A stretch of DNA of 64,000 bases from Mycobacterium sp. ITM-2016-00318. Lineage in GTDB: Bacteria; Actinomycetota; Actinomycetes; Mycobacteriales; Mycobacteriaceae. The stretch lies in NCBI RefSeq assembly GCF_002968285.2, contig NZ_CP134400.1, forward strand, positions 1,116,001 to 1,180,000. Reading direction: 5' to 3'. Numbering within the stretch: position 1 is the stretch's first letter; each line of letters opens with the position of its first letter. Below, piece after piece: positions 18,591 to 25,654 of the stretch. Under the pieces are notes generated by a model, which worked only from the letters and a program-made list of their open reading frames with translations, searched no databases and was not told where the DNA came from. Made by a program: the position numbers and the translations under genes.

Positions 18591-19778
18591 ACGGCTCATG
18601 AGTATCGACAGCGCGATGGCGGTCATCTCATCGCCGACCCCGGCGTGTCGGGTGAGATGCCATGTCCGCGCGACATCTTCGATGAAGCTGAGCGCCGCGG
18701 CCACAAGCAGCCTCGCCTCGGCAACCGTGGTGGCCGGTACCAGCCTGCGGACGAGGTCTGTCCACTCGGCTTCGCGGTCGGCCTCGTTTCTCAGATAGCC
18801 GTCACGGACCTCGCTGGACGCGTGCGAAAGTTCGGTTATCGACACGGCGACGAGGTCCGGATCGTCAATGCTCAGGGCGACGTGCCCTCCGACGAGCCTG
18901 CCGAGTCGCTCTTTTTCGGTGCCGTTGGCTCGTAGCGCGCGTACGCATTCAAGGCTTCGCCATTCGTCGAGCCGACGGACAAGGGCGTCGAGAATGGCCT
19001 GTTTGGACGAGAACGAGCGGTAAAGACCGGGGCCTGCGATTCCGGCGCCCTTGCCGATCTCGCTGGTGCTGACCGCAGGGTAACCTTGCGCGCGGAAAAG
19101 GCGTGCGCCACTGGCGAGCAGCGTCTCGTGTCGGGAGAACAACGCCGCTTCTCGGTTCAGTGTTGTGTCAACGGGTTCCAGGGAACGGAGGGCCGGAGTT
19201 CGTGCCGCTGCCATGCAAGCCCGGTACAGCAGGTCGGTGAGCTCGTCGCCCGGCAGCGTCATGTTGTGTCGCCCCAGGCTGGTGAGGGTGCTGGAAACCG
19301 CCCATGCCCGCAGCTCCGATTGCCGAGGGTCCAAGCCGGGTATCTCGAGCCGCACGGATTCGTCCATACCGGCGACGATCGCGTTGATCCTGCGCCGCAC
19401 CTGCCCGCGGTCGACGTCGTTGAGGTAGCGTGCCTCCCGCTGCCACAGCACGGTCAGTGCCCGCGTCACCACGGCTGCAGCGATCAGATTAGGCAGCTCG
19501 TCACGAAGCGGCGGCACCGCAGAACCGGCCACGTTATCGCCGGGGCCACGGGCGTTCTGGTACTCGTCCTGTGCGGTGAGGATGGCCGCGGCCAGTAGTG
19601 CCTGCTTGTTCTCGTAGTGGCGATACAGGGCTCTCGCGGTGACCCCCGCCGCCTCCGCGATCTCCTCCAGTTTCACCGAATGGAAGCCACGTTCGATGAA
19701 GAGGCGAACGGCCTGCTCGAGAATCTGCTTCTTGCGATCCTTCGGTCTACGCTTGACCGCGGGTATGACGGGTTGCAT
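18531..19778 (-). CDS. mce3R: Tandem TetR-family repressor, Mce3R-type
   Basis: This 415-residue protein contains two TetR units in one chain. HTH 1 spans residues ~14-60 ([18 protein letters not shown], then [15 protein letters not shown]) and HTH 2 spans ~217-263 ([19 protein letters not shown]). That double architecture and length are characteristic of Mce3R (Rv1963c), which represses mce3 and the Rv1933c-Rv1941 cluster in M. tuberculosis. Both target sets flank it here. A single chain with two DNA-binding heads could bind asymmetric sites. Fragments of this gene's 5' coding part recur at 20698-20789. Confidence 0.92.
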   Translation of the reverse strand: MQPVIPAVKRRPKDRKKQILEQAVRLFIERGFHSVKLEEIAEAAGVTARALYRHYENKQALLAAAILTAQDEYQNARGPGDNVAGSAVPPLRDELPNLIAAAVVTRALTVLWQREARYLNDVDRGQVRRRINAIVAGMDESVRLEIPGLDPRQSELRAWAVSSTLTSLGRHNMTLPGDELTDLLYRACMAAARTPALRSLEPVDTTLNREAALFSRHETLLASGARLFRAQGYPAVSTSEIGKGAGIAGPGLYRSFSSKQAILDALVRRLDEWRSLECVRALRANGTEKERLGRLVGGHVALSIDDPDLVAVSITELSHASSEVRDGYLRNEADREAEWTDLVRRLVPATTVAEARLLVAAALSFIEDVARTWHLTRHAGVGDEMTAIALSILMSRSPQRTDGPAVGELRGAGHH

Positions 19779-19837
19779 CCTTTTAGGCCCCCTTCCCGAT
19801 CATCGGCACGACACAGATCTTGCCAAACCCACGCGTC

Positions 19838-20230
19838 TCACAGCCTGAAGCCACTCTGCCGCTCGAAGTCGGCAAGGTCGAAATAGTCGCTGAACCGGGT
19901 GATCTCGCCCTTCTTCACCACGAACACTCCAGACACCGGTAGAACGACCTTGCGACCGTCTTTCATGGTGAAGTAGTCGACGCGCTCGGCAAGTACCAGG
20001 CCGGGCTCGGCGGCCAAGGTCACGATATCGAGTTCGGCTTGCTCGAATGCACCCAGGAAAGCCTCGAAGATCGCGCGGATACCGGCGATGCCCTCAATCG
20101 GCTTCACCGGCACATTGTGATAGACCGCGTCGTCGGCGAATGCGCTGCAGATTGTGTCGATGTCGCCTTCGACCCAGGCCCCGAGAAAGTCGCGCACCAG
20201 CTTCTCGCTGGCTTCCTTGGTGTCGGTCAC
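19838..20230 (-). CDS. SnoaL-like protein, limonene-1,2-epoxide hydrolase type
   Basis: This 130-residue cone-fold protein is set by GTG at 20230 behind a strong AGGAGG seven bases upstream. The residues that define limonene-1,2-epoxide hydrolase are present: Tyr/Asn in AVYHNVPV, Arg/Asp in LAERVDYF and a second Asp in RFSDYFD. It is therefore probably a catalytic epoxide hydrolase and not just a SnoaL fold. It shares orientation with mce3R, 59 bases upstream of that gene's start, and its 5' side faces the relic mce3 promoter. The natural substrate is unknown. Confidence 0.83.
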   Translation of the reverse strand: MTDTKEASEKLVRDFLGAWVEGDIDTICSAFADDAVYHNVPVKPIEGIAGIRAIFEAFLGAFEQAELDIVTLAAEPGLVLAERVDYFTMKDGRKVVLPVSGVFVVKKGEITRFSDYFDLADFERQSGFRL

Positions 20231-20289
20231 GGTTAAGCCTCCTTTGACATTCCGCGTCTTTGCAATGCCTCGCGCGATCCGCAAGACTT

Positions 20290-20381
20290 GGTATCAACAA
20301 GATACATCATCTGGAAAAAATAGCCTCTTGCATTGCAATTTATCTGCTCTTGGTTGCACAAACTGCGTATCGGCGATAGAC
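20290..20381 (+). promoter_or_regulatory. Relic copy of the mce3 promoter region
   Basis: An ungapped comparison of 20301-20386 with 23812-23897 (constant offset 3511) gives about 58% identity. Blocks conserved in full include GATACATCAT, AGCC, GTATC and ATAGACAT. This left copy also contains the perfect inverted repeat GTATC-N5-GATAC at 20291-20305, a plausible operator. It now lies between the divergent SnoaL gene and a broken yrbE3A copy, so it may still regulate the SnoaL gene. Confidence 0.5.
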
Positions 20382-20413
20382 ATACGCCGCGGCACTGAAA
20401 CGTGGCGACATCG

Positions 20414-20612
20414 TGGTGACCGCTGCGCAGGTCACCTCCAAGCCCGTGCGTGCGATCGCCGGGTTCTTCGCGATGGCGCTGGACACGTTGGTCCTGATGG
20501 TCAAGCCACCGTTCGCGTGGCGCGAATACATCATTCAGACCTGGTTTGTGGCAAGGGGTATCTGTGCTGCCCGCGCTGATGTTGACGATGCCCTACTCGG
20601 TGTTGCCGGTTT
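20414..20612 (+). pseudogene. 5' fragment of yrbE3A, frameshifted
   Basis: These ~199 bases match 24016-24213, the start of the intact yrbE3A, at roughly 90% identity. The match begins exactly at the start codon (only its first base differs). It carries a one-base insertion at GCAAGGGGTATC (intact copy GCAAGGGTTTC), which breaks the frame after about 47 codons. The match stops abruptly at 20612 where yrbE3B-like sequence begins. It cannot encode a working permease. Confidence 0.9.
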
Positions 20613-20699
20613 TCAGGAACCGGGTTACTGCGACTGATCGCTCAGATGGGCCTTGGCACAGAAGCATTGGCGGTCGTGGGGGGGACGGTGGCGATCGTC
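20613..20699 (+). pseudogene. Internal fragment of yrbE3B
   Basis: From 20618 to 20699 the sequence matches 24944-25026 of the intact yrbE3B with only a few differences, covering codons for TELLRLIAQMGLGTGALAVV. It is fused in the same orientation directly to the yrbE3A fragment, skipping about 730 bases of the original operon. It is a non-coding relic. Confidence 0.88.
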
Positions 20700-20789
20700 C
20701 TGTGCGGTGAGGATCGCTGCGGCCACGCCTCCGCGATCTCCTCCAGTTCACCGAATGGAAGCCACGTTCGATGAAGAGGCGAACGGCCT
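20698..20789 (-). pseudogene. Fragments of the mce3R 5' coding region
   Basis: Bases 20698-20725 match 19567-19594, and bases from about 20726 to 20789 match 19649-19713. The ~54 bases between them are missing and one T has been lost in the run CCAGTTTCACC. The coding sense is leftward as in mce3R, covering the first helix-turn-helix ([10 protein letters not shown]). The fragment abuts the stop codon of the LuxR-family gene at 20795. It is a dead remnant of a second mce3R copy. Confidence 0.87.
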
Positions 20790-20794
20790 CTGGC

Positions 20795-21982
20795 TCAGCC
20801 GGCCCCGGGCGTGGCGGCGAGCCGAACGTAGGCCGACGCCGCCTCTGCACGATTCGTCGCATGCAGCTTCCGGAGCACTCGCTTGACGTGAGACTTGACC
20901 GTGCCTGCCGAGATCACGAGTTCGTCGGCGATCTGCTGATTCGTGCGGCCGGCTGCCATCAACCGGAGAACCTCGATCTCACGACGGGTCAACATTGCCA
21001 TGACTCGTGTCTGTACTTCGGCCAATGACCGTGCGGCAGGGCTACGTTCGACCGGCTCGATCTTGCGCAGGTTTAGATCCGCGTCCTGCAGCGCACGGGC
21101 GGCTGCGTCGGCAGAGGCCAATGCGCGACGGACCTCCGCATGTTGGCGGCGCATCCGTTCCTGCAGGACTGTGCGCTCGTAGGCATATCCGAAACCCTCG
21201 GCGAACGCCCACACCGTATCGCGGTCGATGTCGTCGACCTTACGGCCGGAATACAGCCGGTCGGCGTGCAGAAATCCGATGACCTTGCCAGTCGGCATCA
21301 CCGGCGCCGCCACGTAGGAGTGGGTCATCGAGAAGTCGACGATTGGGCGGTTGACGCGGGCATCGTTGCGGGCGTCGCGCACGATCGCAGGCGCACGGCG
21401 CCGGATCATCTCCGTTTCGAGCAGCATGTGATCCAGCGGCGGCGCAACGGATTGCGCGAAGTGAACCATCTTCTCCGCGCCGTCGCGGTCCTCACCGAAA
21501 TAGGCAGACTCCATGACCATTCGGCCTTCGTGCACGCGAAAGAGAACGGCGCGATCGAATCCGCATGACTGCACGAGTTCGCGCGGCGCCCGATCCACGA
21601 TCATCGCGACGTCGTCGACTGCCCGCAATTTGCTCAGGCCCTCCTGCACCTGCAGCAGTGCGAAGGTGCGCCGCCTCGCGCCGTCCTCGATCAGCTCGCG
21701 CTCAAGCGATGACAGGTCCAGCATCGACTCGAGTGCATTGAGCGCGTCCTCGTTGCCTAGCGTTTCCAACGCGTTGCGCACGACGGTGATCTTGGCGTCG
21801 ACCGCGTCGGCCACCACCGCCATCGGGTCGTCACTGGGAACGGCGCCAGAATCTGCGAATGCCTCTCGGTAGCGCCGGTGGGCGTCGGTCTCCCGGGCAG
21901 GACGCGACGCCCAACCCGGATGGTTGTCATCGGCCAATGCGCTTGACGACGGGGTGGCTGAGCCTTCGCTGAGTACTGTCAC
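20795..21982 (-). CDS. GAF-domain LuxR-family transcriptional regulator
   Basis: This 395-residue regulator has an N-terminal helical region and a GAF-like sensor at about 120-260 (RAPRELVQSCGFDRAVLFRV, YVAAPVMPTGKVIGFLHADR). A coiled segment rich in Arg/Ala follows, then a LuxR-type DNA-binding domain at about 325-385 (LTRREIEVLRLMAAGRTNQQ then GTVKSHVKRVLRKL). No receiver domain is seen, so a small ligand probably binds the GAF. The start is GTG at 21982. It is divergent from the P450 gene and two GC palindromes lie between them. The gene ends right at the mce3R relic, marking one border of the inserted cassette. Confidence 0.87.
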   Translation of the reverse strand: MTVLSEGSATPSSSALADDNHPGWASRPARETDAHRRYREAFADSGAVPSDDPMAVVADAVDAKITVVRNALETLGNEDALNALESMLDLSSLERELIEDGARRRTFALLQVQEGLSKLRAVDDVAMIVDRAPRELVQSCGFDRAVLFRVHEGRMVMESAYFGEDRDGAEKMVHFAQSVAPPLDHMLLETEMIRRRAPAIVRDARNDARVNRPIVDFSMTHSYVAAPVMPTGKVIGFLHADRLYSGRKVDDIDRDTVWAFAEGFGYAYERTVLQERMRRQHAEVRRALASADAAARALQDADLNLRKIEPVERSPAARSLAEVQTRVMAMLTRREIEVLRLMAAGRTNQQIADELVISAGTVKSHVKRVLRKLHATNRAEAASAYVRLAATPGAG

Positions 21983-22032
21983 GATCCCACTGTTCTCCGG
22001 ACGGTGCCGGGCGGGGTCGGGAATAGCAAATT

Positions 22033-22069
22033 CCCCTCATACGGGGGCGGGAGTGCCCCCTATCGGGGG
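22033..22069. promoter_or_regulatory. Two adjacent C/G-run palindromes between luxR and P450 genes
   Basis: CCCC-TCATAC-GGGG (22033-22046) and CCCCC-TATC-GGGGG (22056-22069) have centres 23 bases apart, about two helical turns. They sit in the 124-base divergent spacer and are the obvious candidates for binding by the LuxR-type regulator. A related half-site TATATGGGGG occurs at 23793-23802. Confidence 0.5.
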
Positions 22070-22106
22070 ATCGATTTGCTGCGCTGGTTGGCACAGGCTG
22101 GTCAAC

Positions 22107-23354
22107 ATGTCATCGACCATCACGTCGGCCCTCGATCAGTTGACGACTCCGCAGGGCATCGTCGACCCGTACCCGCACTACGACCAGCTTCGCGACCTTT
22201 CACCCGTTGCGGGATATCGGGACTGGCCGCCTGGCACTGTTCCGGGAGCCGACGAGCCCGTCACCGCGTGGGCCTTTTTCCGTTATGACCAGGTCTTCGC
22301 GGCCGCCCGTGACAGCGCGACGTTTTCGTCTCGGGATCCGCTCCAGGAGGCCTCGTCAGCACCCAGCCTGATGCTGGTCAACACCGATCCGCCCAAGCAC
22401 GAAGTTGAGCGAAAGCTCGTCAACCAGGCGTTTTCCCCGCGTCGGGTCAAGCGGCTGCAGGGGTGGCTGAACGAGTTGATTCCGCGCCTGCTCGACGACC
22501 TCGGCGAGGGCGACGTGGAGGTCATGGGGTTCGCCGCCGAGATCCCCACGAGGGCCATGGTGCGCTTGTTGGGCCTGCCCGACGGCGACCACGTCCGATT
22601 CCGGCGGTGGGCCAACGCTTTCATGCTGTCCTCGTCGTTGACGCCAGAAGAGCGCATCGCGAGCAACGAGGAGATGGTGGCGACATTCGCGACGAGGCTC
22701 GCGGAGCACACCGCGCGGTTGGCCGAGCGCTCGTCGCGCTTTCCACCCGATCACGACGTCGACGACGCCGATGATCTCATCTCGGCATTGTTGCGGGCCG
22801 AAGTGGACGGGCAGCGGCTCACGCCGGAGGAGATCGTCCGGTTCTGTGTCACGCTGGTGGTCGCGGGAAGCGAGACGACGACATTTCTGATCGGCAATCT
22901 GCTCCACGCGATGGCGCGGGAAACCGATATCGCGGAGCGGGTTCGCGCAGACCGCACCCAGCTGAATGCTTTTGTCGAGGAGTCGCTTCGAATCGACGGG
23001 CCACCGCAACGCCTGTTTCGCATTGCCACCCGAGATGCCGAGGTCGGGGGAAAGGTGATCCGACAGGGCGATTGGGTGGCGTTGTTCTTCGGCTCGGCGA
23101 ATCGGGACCCCGCGGTGTTCGAGGATCCGGGCCGGTTCGACATCGACCGGTCCAACCTTCGGCAACAGCTTTCGCTCGGTCATGGCCTGCACTTCTGTCT
23201 AGGCGCATCGCTTGCCCGCTTGGAGGTGATCGCCATGCTCAACGCGATACTCGATCGCTACCAGACGATCGCACTGACGGATGATCCCGGCACCAAGCAG
23301 ACCGCCAGCCTGCTCACCCATGCGTACGTCCGCCTGCCGCTGCAGCTGTCATGA
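22107..23354 (+). CDS. Cytochrome P450 monooxygenase
   Basis: This 415-residue soluble bacterial P450 has the I-helix oxygen motif VVAGSETTTF (near residue 252), the K-helix EESLR and the haem loop LGHGLHFCLGASLAR with C364 as thiolate ligand. The start MSSTITSALDQL at 22107 gives a normal length, whereas the longer open frame overlaps the divergent LuxR gene and is unlikely. The stop overlaps the next start (ATGA at 23351), so it is coupled to the SnoaL-type gene. Redox partners are not encoded beside it. The substrate is unknown, but the context suggests a lipid or terpenoid. Confidence 0.92.
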   Translation: MSSTITSALDQLTTPQGIVDPYPHYDQLRDLSPVAGYRDWPPGTVPGADEPVTAWAFFRYDQVFAAARDSATFSSRDPLQEASSAPSLMLVNTDPPKHEVERKLVNQAFSPRRVKRLQGWLNELIPRLLDDLGEGDVEVMGFAAEIPTRAMVRLLGLPDGDHVRFRRWANAFMLSSSLTPEERIASNEEMVATFATRLAEHTARLAERSSRFPPDHDVDDADDLISALLRAEVDGQRLTPEEIVRFCVTLVVAGSETTTFLIGNLLHAMARETDIAERVRADRTQLNAFVEESLRIDGPPQRLFRIATRDAEVGGKVIRQGDWVALFFGSANRDPAVFEDPGRFDIDRSNLRQQLSLGHGLHFCLGASLARLEVIAMLNAILDRYQTIALTDDPGTKQTASLLTHAYVRLPLQLS

Positions 23355-23830
23355 CCGCCACGAACGAGTCGTGCAATATCGCGGCCACAAAGGCGATCTA
23401 CGCGGCGGTACCCGCAGGCGATCTGCAGACCGCGCTCAGCCACCTCGATTCCGACGTGCGGATCACCTATTACGGGACCGATGAGATTCCTTACGCGGGC
23501 GACTACCGCGGCATCGAGCAGGCCACGACGTTCTTCGCCAAGGTCGCGCAAACGATCGAGATCGTCGAGATGGAACCGTGGAAGTTCATTGCGGAGGGAA
23601 ATGATCTGGCGACCTGGGGCCGGCAGCGGTTCCGCCGACTTGCCACCGGACACGAATGGGAGTCGGAGTTCGCGCACATCATCACCTTGCGTAACGGCCG
23701 CTGGGTTCACTTTCGCGACTTCATGAATTCCGCCCTTACGCTGCAGGCATTCACCGATGGGCGGGACCGCACACGCGATGGCGGAATTTCCGTATATGGG
23801 GGTACTGCAGAGATACATCATGCAGAATAA
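23351..23830 (+). CDS. SnoaL/NTF2-like protein
   Basis: This 159-residue protein has the NTF2-like pattern AIYAAVPAGDLQTALSHL, then DYRGIEQATTFFAKVAQTIE and WVHFRDFMNSA. The key Tyr/Asn and Arg/Asp pairs of limonene-epoxide hydrolase are not evident, so it may be an isomerase, cyclase or binding protein. Its start overlaps the P450 stop by four bases. The final codons (from 23801) already belong to the region shared with the relic mce3 promoter, and the coding sequence probably borrowed its last residues (GGISVYGGTAEIHHAE) from it. Confidence 0.8.
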   Translation: MTATNESCNIAATKAIYAAVPAGDLQTALSHLDSDVRITYYGTDEIPYAGDYRGIEQATTFFAKVAQTIEIVEMEPWKFIAEGNDLATWGRQRFRRLATGHEWESEFAHIITLRNGRWVHFRDFMNSALTLQAFTDGRDRTRDGGISVYGGTAEIHHAE

Positions 23831-23897
23831 ACAGCCGTTGTAATCGAAGTTTAGAGGCTAGAAGGCGGCTCAGAGCCGTATCATCTATAGACATTTA
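23801..23897 (+). promoter_or_regulatory. Promoter/operator region of the mce3 operon
   Basis: This is the copy upstream of the intact operon. It has GATACATCAT at 23812-23821 flanked by CTGCA and TGCAG, a CGGCTC-A-GAGCCG palindrome at 23866-23878, GTATC at 23878 and TATAGA at 23886-23891 as a possible -10. GATACATCAT, GTATC and ATAGACAT are preserved in the relic copy at offset 3511, suggesting they are functional. Assignment to Mce3R binding is inference. Confidence 0.45.
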
Positions 23898-23961
23898 GGC
23901 TGCGAGCCGGGTAGCCTCGCGAGTGCCACTCGTCCACATTCGACCTGTCCGGAGGGCCAGC

Positions 23962-24021
23962 GTGAGCAACTCCACCCGGCGACAGAACATCGACCTCAAG
24001 TGGCTCGCGGCGCAATGGTGA
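23962..24021 (+). CDS. Possible 19-codon leader ORF before yrbE3A
   Basis: GTG at 23962 follows GGAGGG by five bases, the best ribosome site in the region. It reads VSNSTRRQNIDLKWLAAQW before a TGA (24019-24021) that overlaps the ATGGTG start of yrbE3A at 24015. It could couple ribosomes into the operon, which otherwise has no good Shine-Dalgarno sequence. Alternatively it is the displaced N-terminus of an older yrbE3A. The relic copy lacks this segment. Confidence 0.35.
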   Translation: MSNSTRRQNIDLKWLAAQW

Positions 24022-24785
24022 CCGCTGCGCAGGTCGCCTCCAAGCCCGTACGCGCGATCGGCGGGTTCTTCGCGATGGCACTGGACACGTTCGTGATGAT
24101 GACCAAGCCACCGTTCGCGTGGCGCGAATACATCATTCAGACCTGGTTTGTGGCAAGGGTTTCCGTGCTGCCCGCCCTGATGTTGACGATGCCCTACTCG
24201 GTGCTGCTGGTTTTCACGTTCAACATCCTGCTCAATGAGTTCGGCGCGGCGGATTTCTCCGGAACCGGCGCCGCGATCGGCACCGTCAATCAGATCGGGC
24301 CGATAGTCACGGTGCTCGTCGTTTCGGGCGCAGGGGCGACCTCGATGTGTGCTGATCTGGGTGCGCGAACGATCCGCGACGAACTCGACGCCCTGCGGGT
24401 GATGGGCATCAATCCCATCCAGGCACTGGTCGTTCCGCGTGTGCTTGCCGCTACCACGGTGGCGCTGGCGCTTTCCGCATCGGTCATCATCGTCGGCCTC
24501 GCGGGTGCGTTCTTCTTCTGTGTCTTCATCCAGAATGTCTCAGCGGGCGCGTTCATCTCGGGCTTGACCTTGCTCACCGGCGCGGGTGACGTCGCCGTAT
24601 CGTTGACCAAGGCAGCACTTTTCGGCTTGGCTGCGGGCCTGATCGCCTGCTACAAGGGTATATCTGTCGACGGCGGTCCTGCCGGGGTCGGAAACGCGGT
24701 CAACGAGACGGTCGTCTTCACCTTCATGGTGCTCTTCGCCATCAACGTCATTGTCACCGCCGTCGGCATCCAGTTCACGGTGTAG
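24015..24785 (+). CDS. yrbE3A: MlaE-family permease YrbE3A
   Basis: This 256-residue integral membrane protein has five or so hydrophobic segments and the MlaE/YrbE signatures CADLGARTIRDELDALRVMG and YKGISVDGGPAGVGNAV. With YrbE3B it forms the channel of the Mce lipid importer and binds the MceG ATPase through the cytoplasmic EIDAL-type coupling helix. ATG at 24015 is chosen because similarity to the relic copy begins there. GTG at 24000 in the same frame is an alternative. It is the first gene of the eight-gene mce3-type operon. Confidence 0.92.
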   Translation: MVTAAQVASKPVRAIGGFFAMALDTFVMMTKPPFAWREYIIQTWFVARVSVLPALMLTMPYSVLLVFTFNILLNEFGAADFSGTGAAIGTVNQIGPIVTVLVVSGAGATSMCADLGARTIRDELDALRVMGINPIQALVVPRVLAATTVALALSASVIIVGLAGAFFFCVFIQNVSAGAFISGLTLLTGAGDVAVSLTKAALFGLAAGLIACYKGISVDGGPAGVGNAVNETVVFTFMVLFAINVIVTAVGIQFTV

Positions 24786-24789
24786 CGCG

Positions 24790-25653
24790 ATGACCCACGC
24801 GAGCACGAGCGAGTCGAGGACGACCCATGGGTGGCTGCGCAAAACCGCAGCCGAGGGCGCCGCTACCTGGAATCGAATCGGCGGTCAGGCCCGCTTCTAT
24901 GCCAGCACATTGGCCGCCATACCGGATGCGGTCGCTCACTACCGAACCGAGTTACTGCGACTGATCGCTCAGATGGGGCTTGGCACAGGAGCATTGGCGG
25001 TGGTGGGGGGGACGGTGGCGATCGTCGGGTTCCTCACCATGACCACGGGTGCGCTGGTGGCGGTGCAGGGTTACAACCAATTGGCGTCCGTCGGATTCGA
25101 AGCGCTTACCGGCTTCGCATCGGCCTTCTTCAACGTACGCCTGATCGTCCCCGGTACGACCTCCGTTGCGTTGTCGGCGACCATCGGCGCGGGCGCGACA
25201 GCCCAGTTGGGTGCGATGCGGATCAACGAGGAGATCGATGCCCTCGAGGTGATCGGTATCCGCAGCGTCGCCTACCTCGCCGCTACTCGGGTGGTAGCTG
25301 GGGTGATCGTGGTGATCCCGCTGTACTGCATCGCCGTGATGATGGCTTTCCTGGCTGCCCGGTACGGCACCACGGCCATCTATGGACAGGGTTCGGGCGT
25401 CTACGATCACTACTTCAACACGTTCCTCAGCCCGGCCGACCTGATCTGGTCCTTCTTCCAATGCCTCGCGATGACTGTCGTCATCATGCTGGTGCACACC
25501 TACTACGGCTTCACCGCCTCCGGCGGCCCCGCAGGCGTGGGCGAAGCGGTTGGCCGTGCGGTGCGTACCTCGATGGTCGTCGCCGCAGTGGAAATAGTGA
25601 TGATTTCACTGGCCGTGTACGGCCAGACCGGCAATTTCAACTTGGCAGGTTAG
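24790..25653 (+). CDS. yrbE3B: MlaE-family permease YrbE3B
   Basis: This 287-residue membrane protein is the partner of YrbE3A. It has ARFYASTLAAIPDAVAHYRT, then hydrophobic helices and the family motif RINEEIDALEVIGIRSVAYL, ending with YYGFTASGGPAGVGEAVGRA. ATG at 24790 lies 4 bases after the yrbE3A stop. The longer upstream frame overlaps yrbE3A and is unlikely. A fragment of this gene is present in the relic at 20618-20699. Confidence 0.93.
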   Translation: MTHASTSESRTTHGWLRKTAAEGAATWNRIGGQARFYASTLAAIPDAVAHYRTELLRLIAQMGLGTGALAVVGGTVAIVGFLTMTTGALVAVQGYNQLASVGFEALTGFASAFFNVRLIVPGTTSVALSATIGAGATAQLGAMRINEEIDALEVIGIRSVAYLAATRVVAGVIVVIPLYCIAVMMAFLAARYGTTAIYGQGSGVYDHYFNTFLSPADLIWSFFQCLAMTVVIMLVHTYYGFTASGGPAGVGEAVGRAVRTSMVVAAVEIVMISLAVYGQTGNFNLAG

Positions 25654-25654
25654 C

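Noticed and set aside
20413..20637. A 74-codon open frame at the start of the relic as a real small gene
   Set aside because: Its first 47 codons copy yrbE3A and the rest is out-of-frame sequence after a one-base insertion.
20414..23830. An insertion sequence or transposon carrying the LuxR/P450 cassette
   Set aside because: No transposase, terminal inverted repeat or target duplication is visible. The flanking repeats are diverged host gene pieces, fitting homologous or illegitimate recombination.
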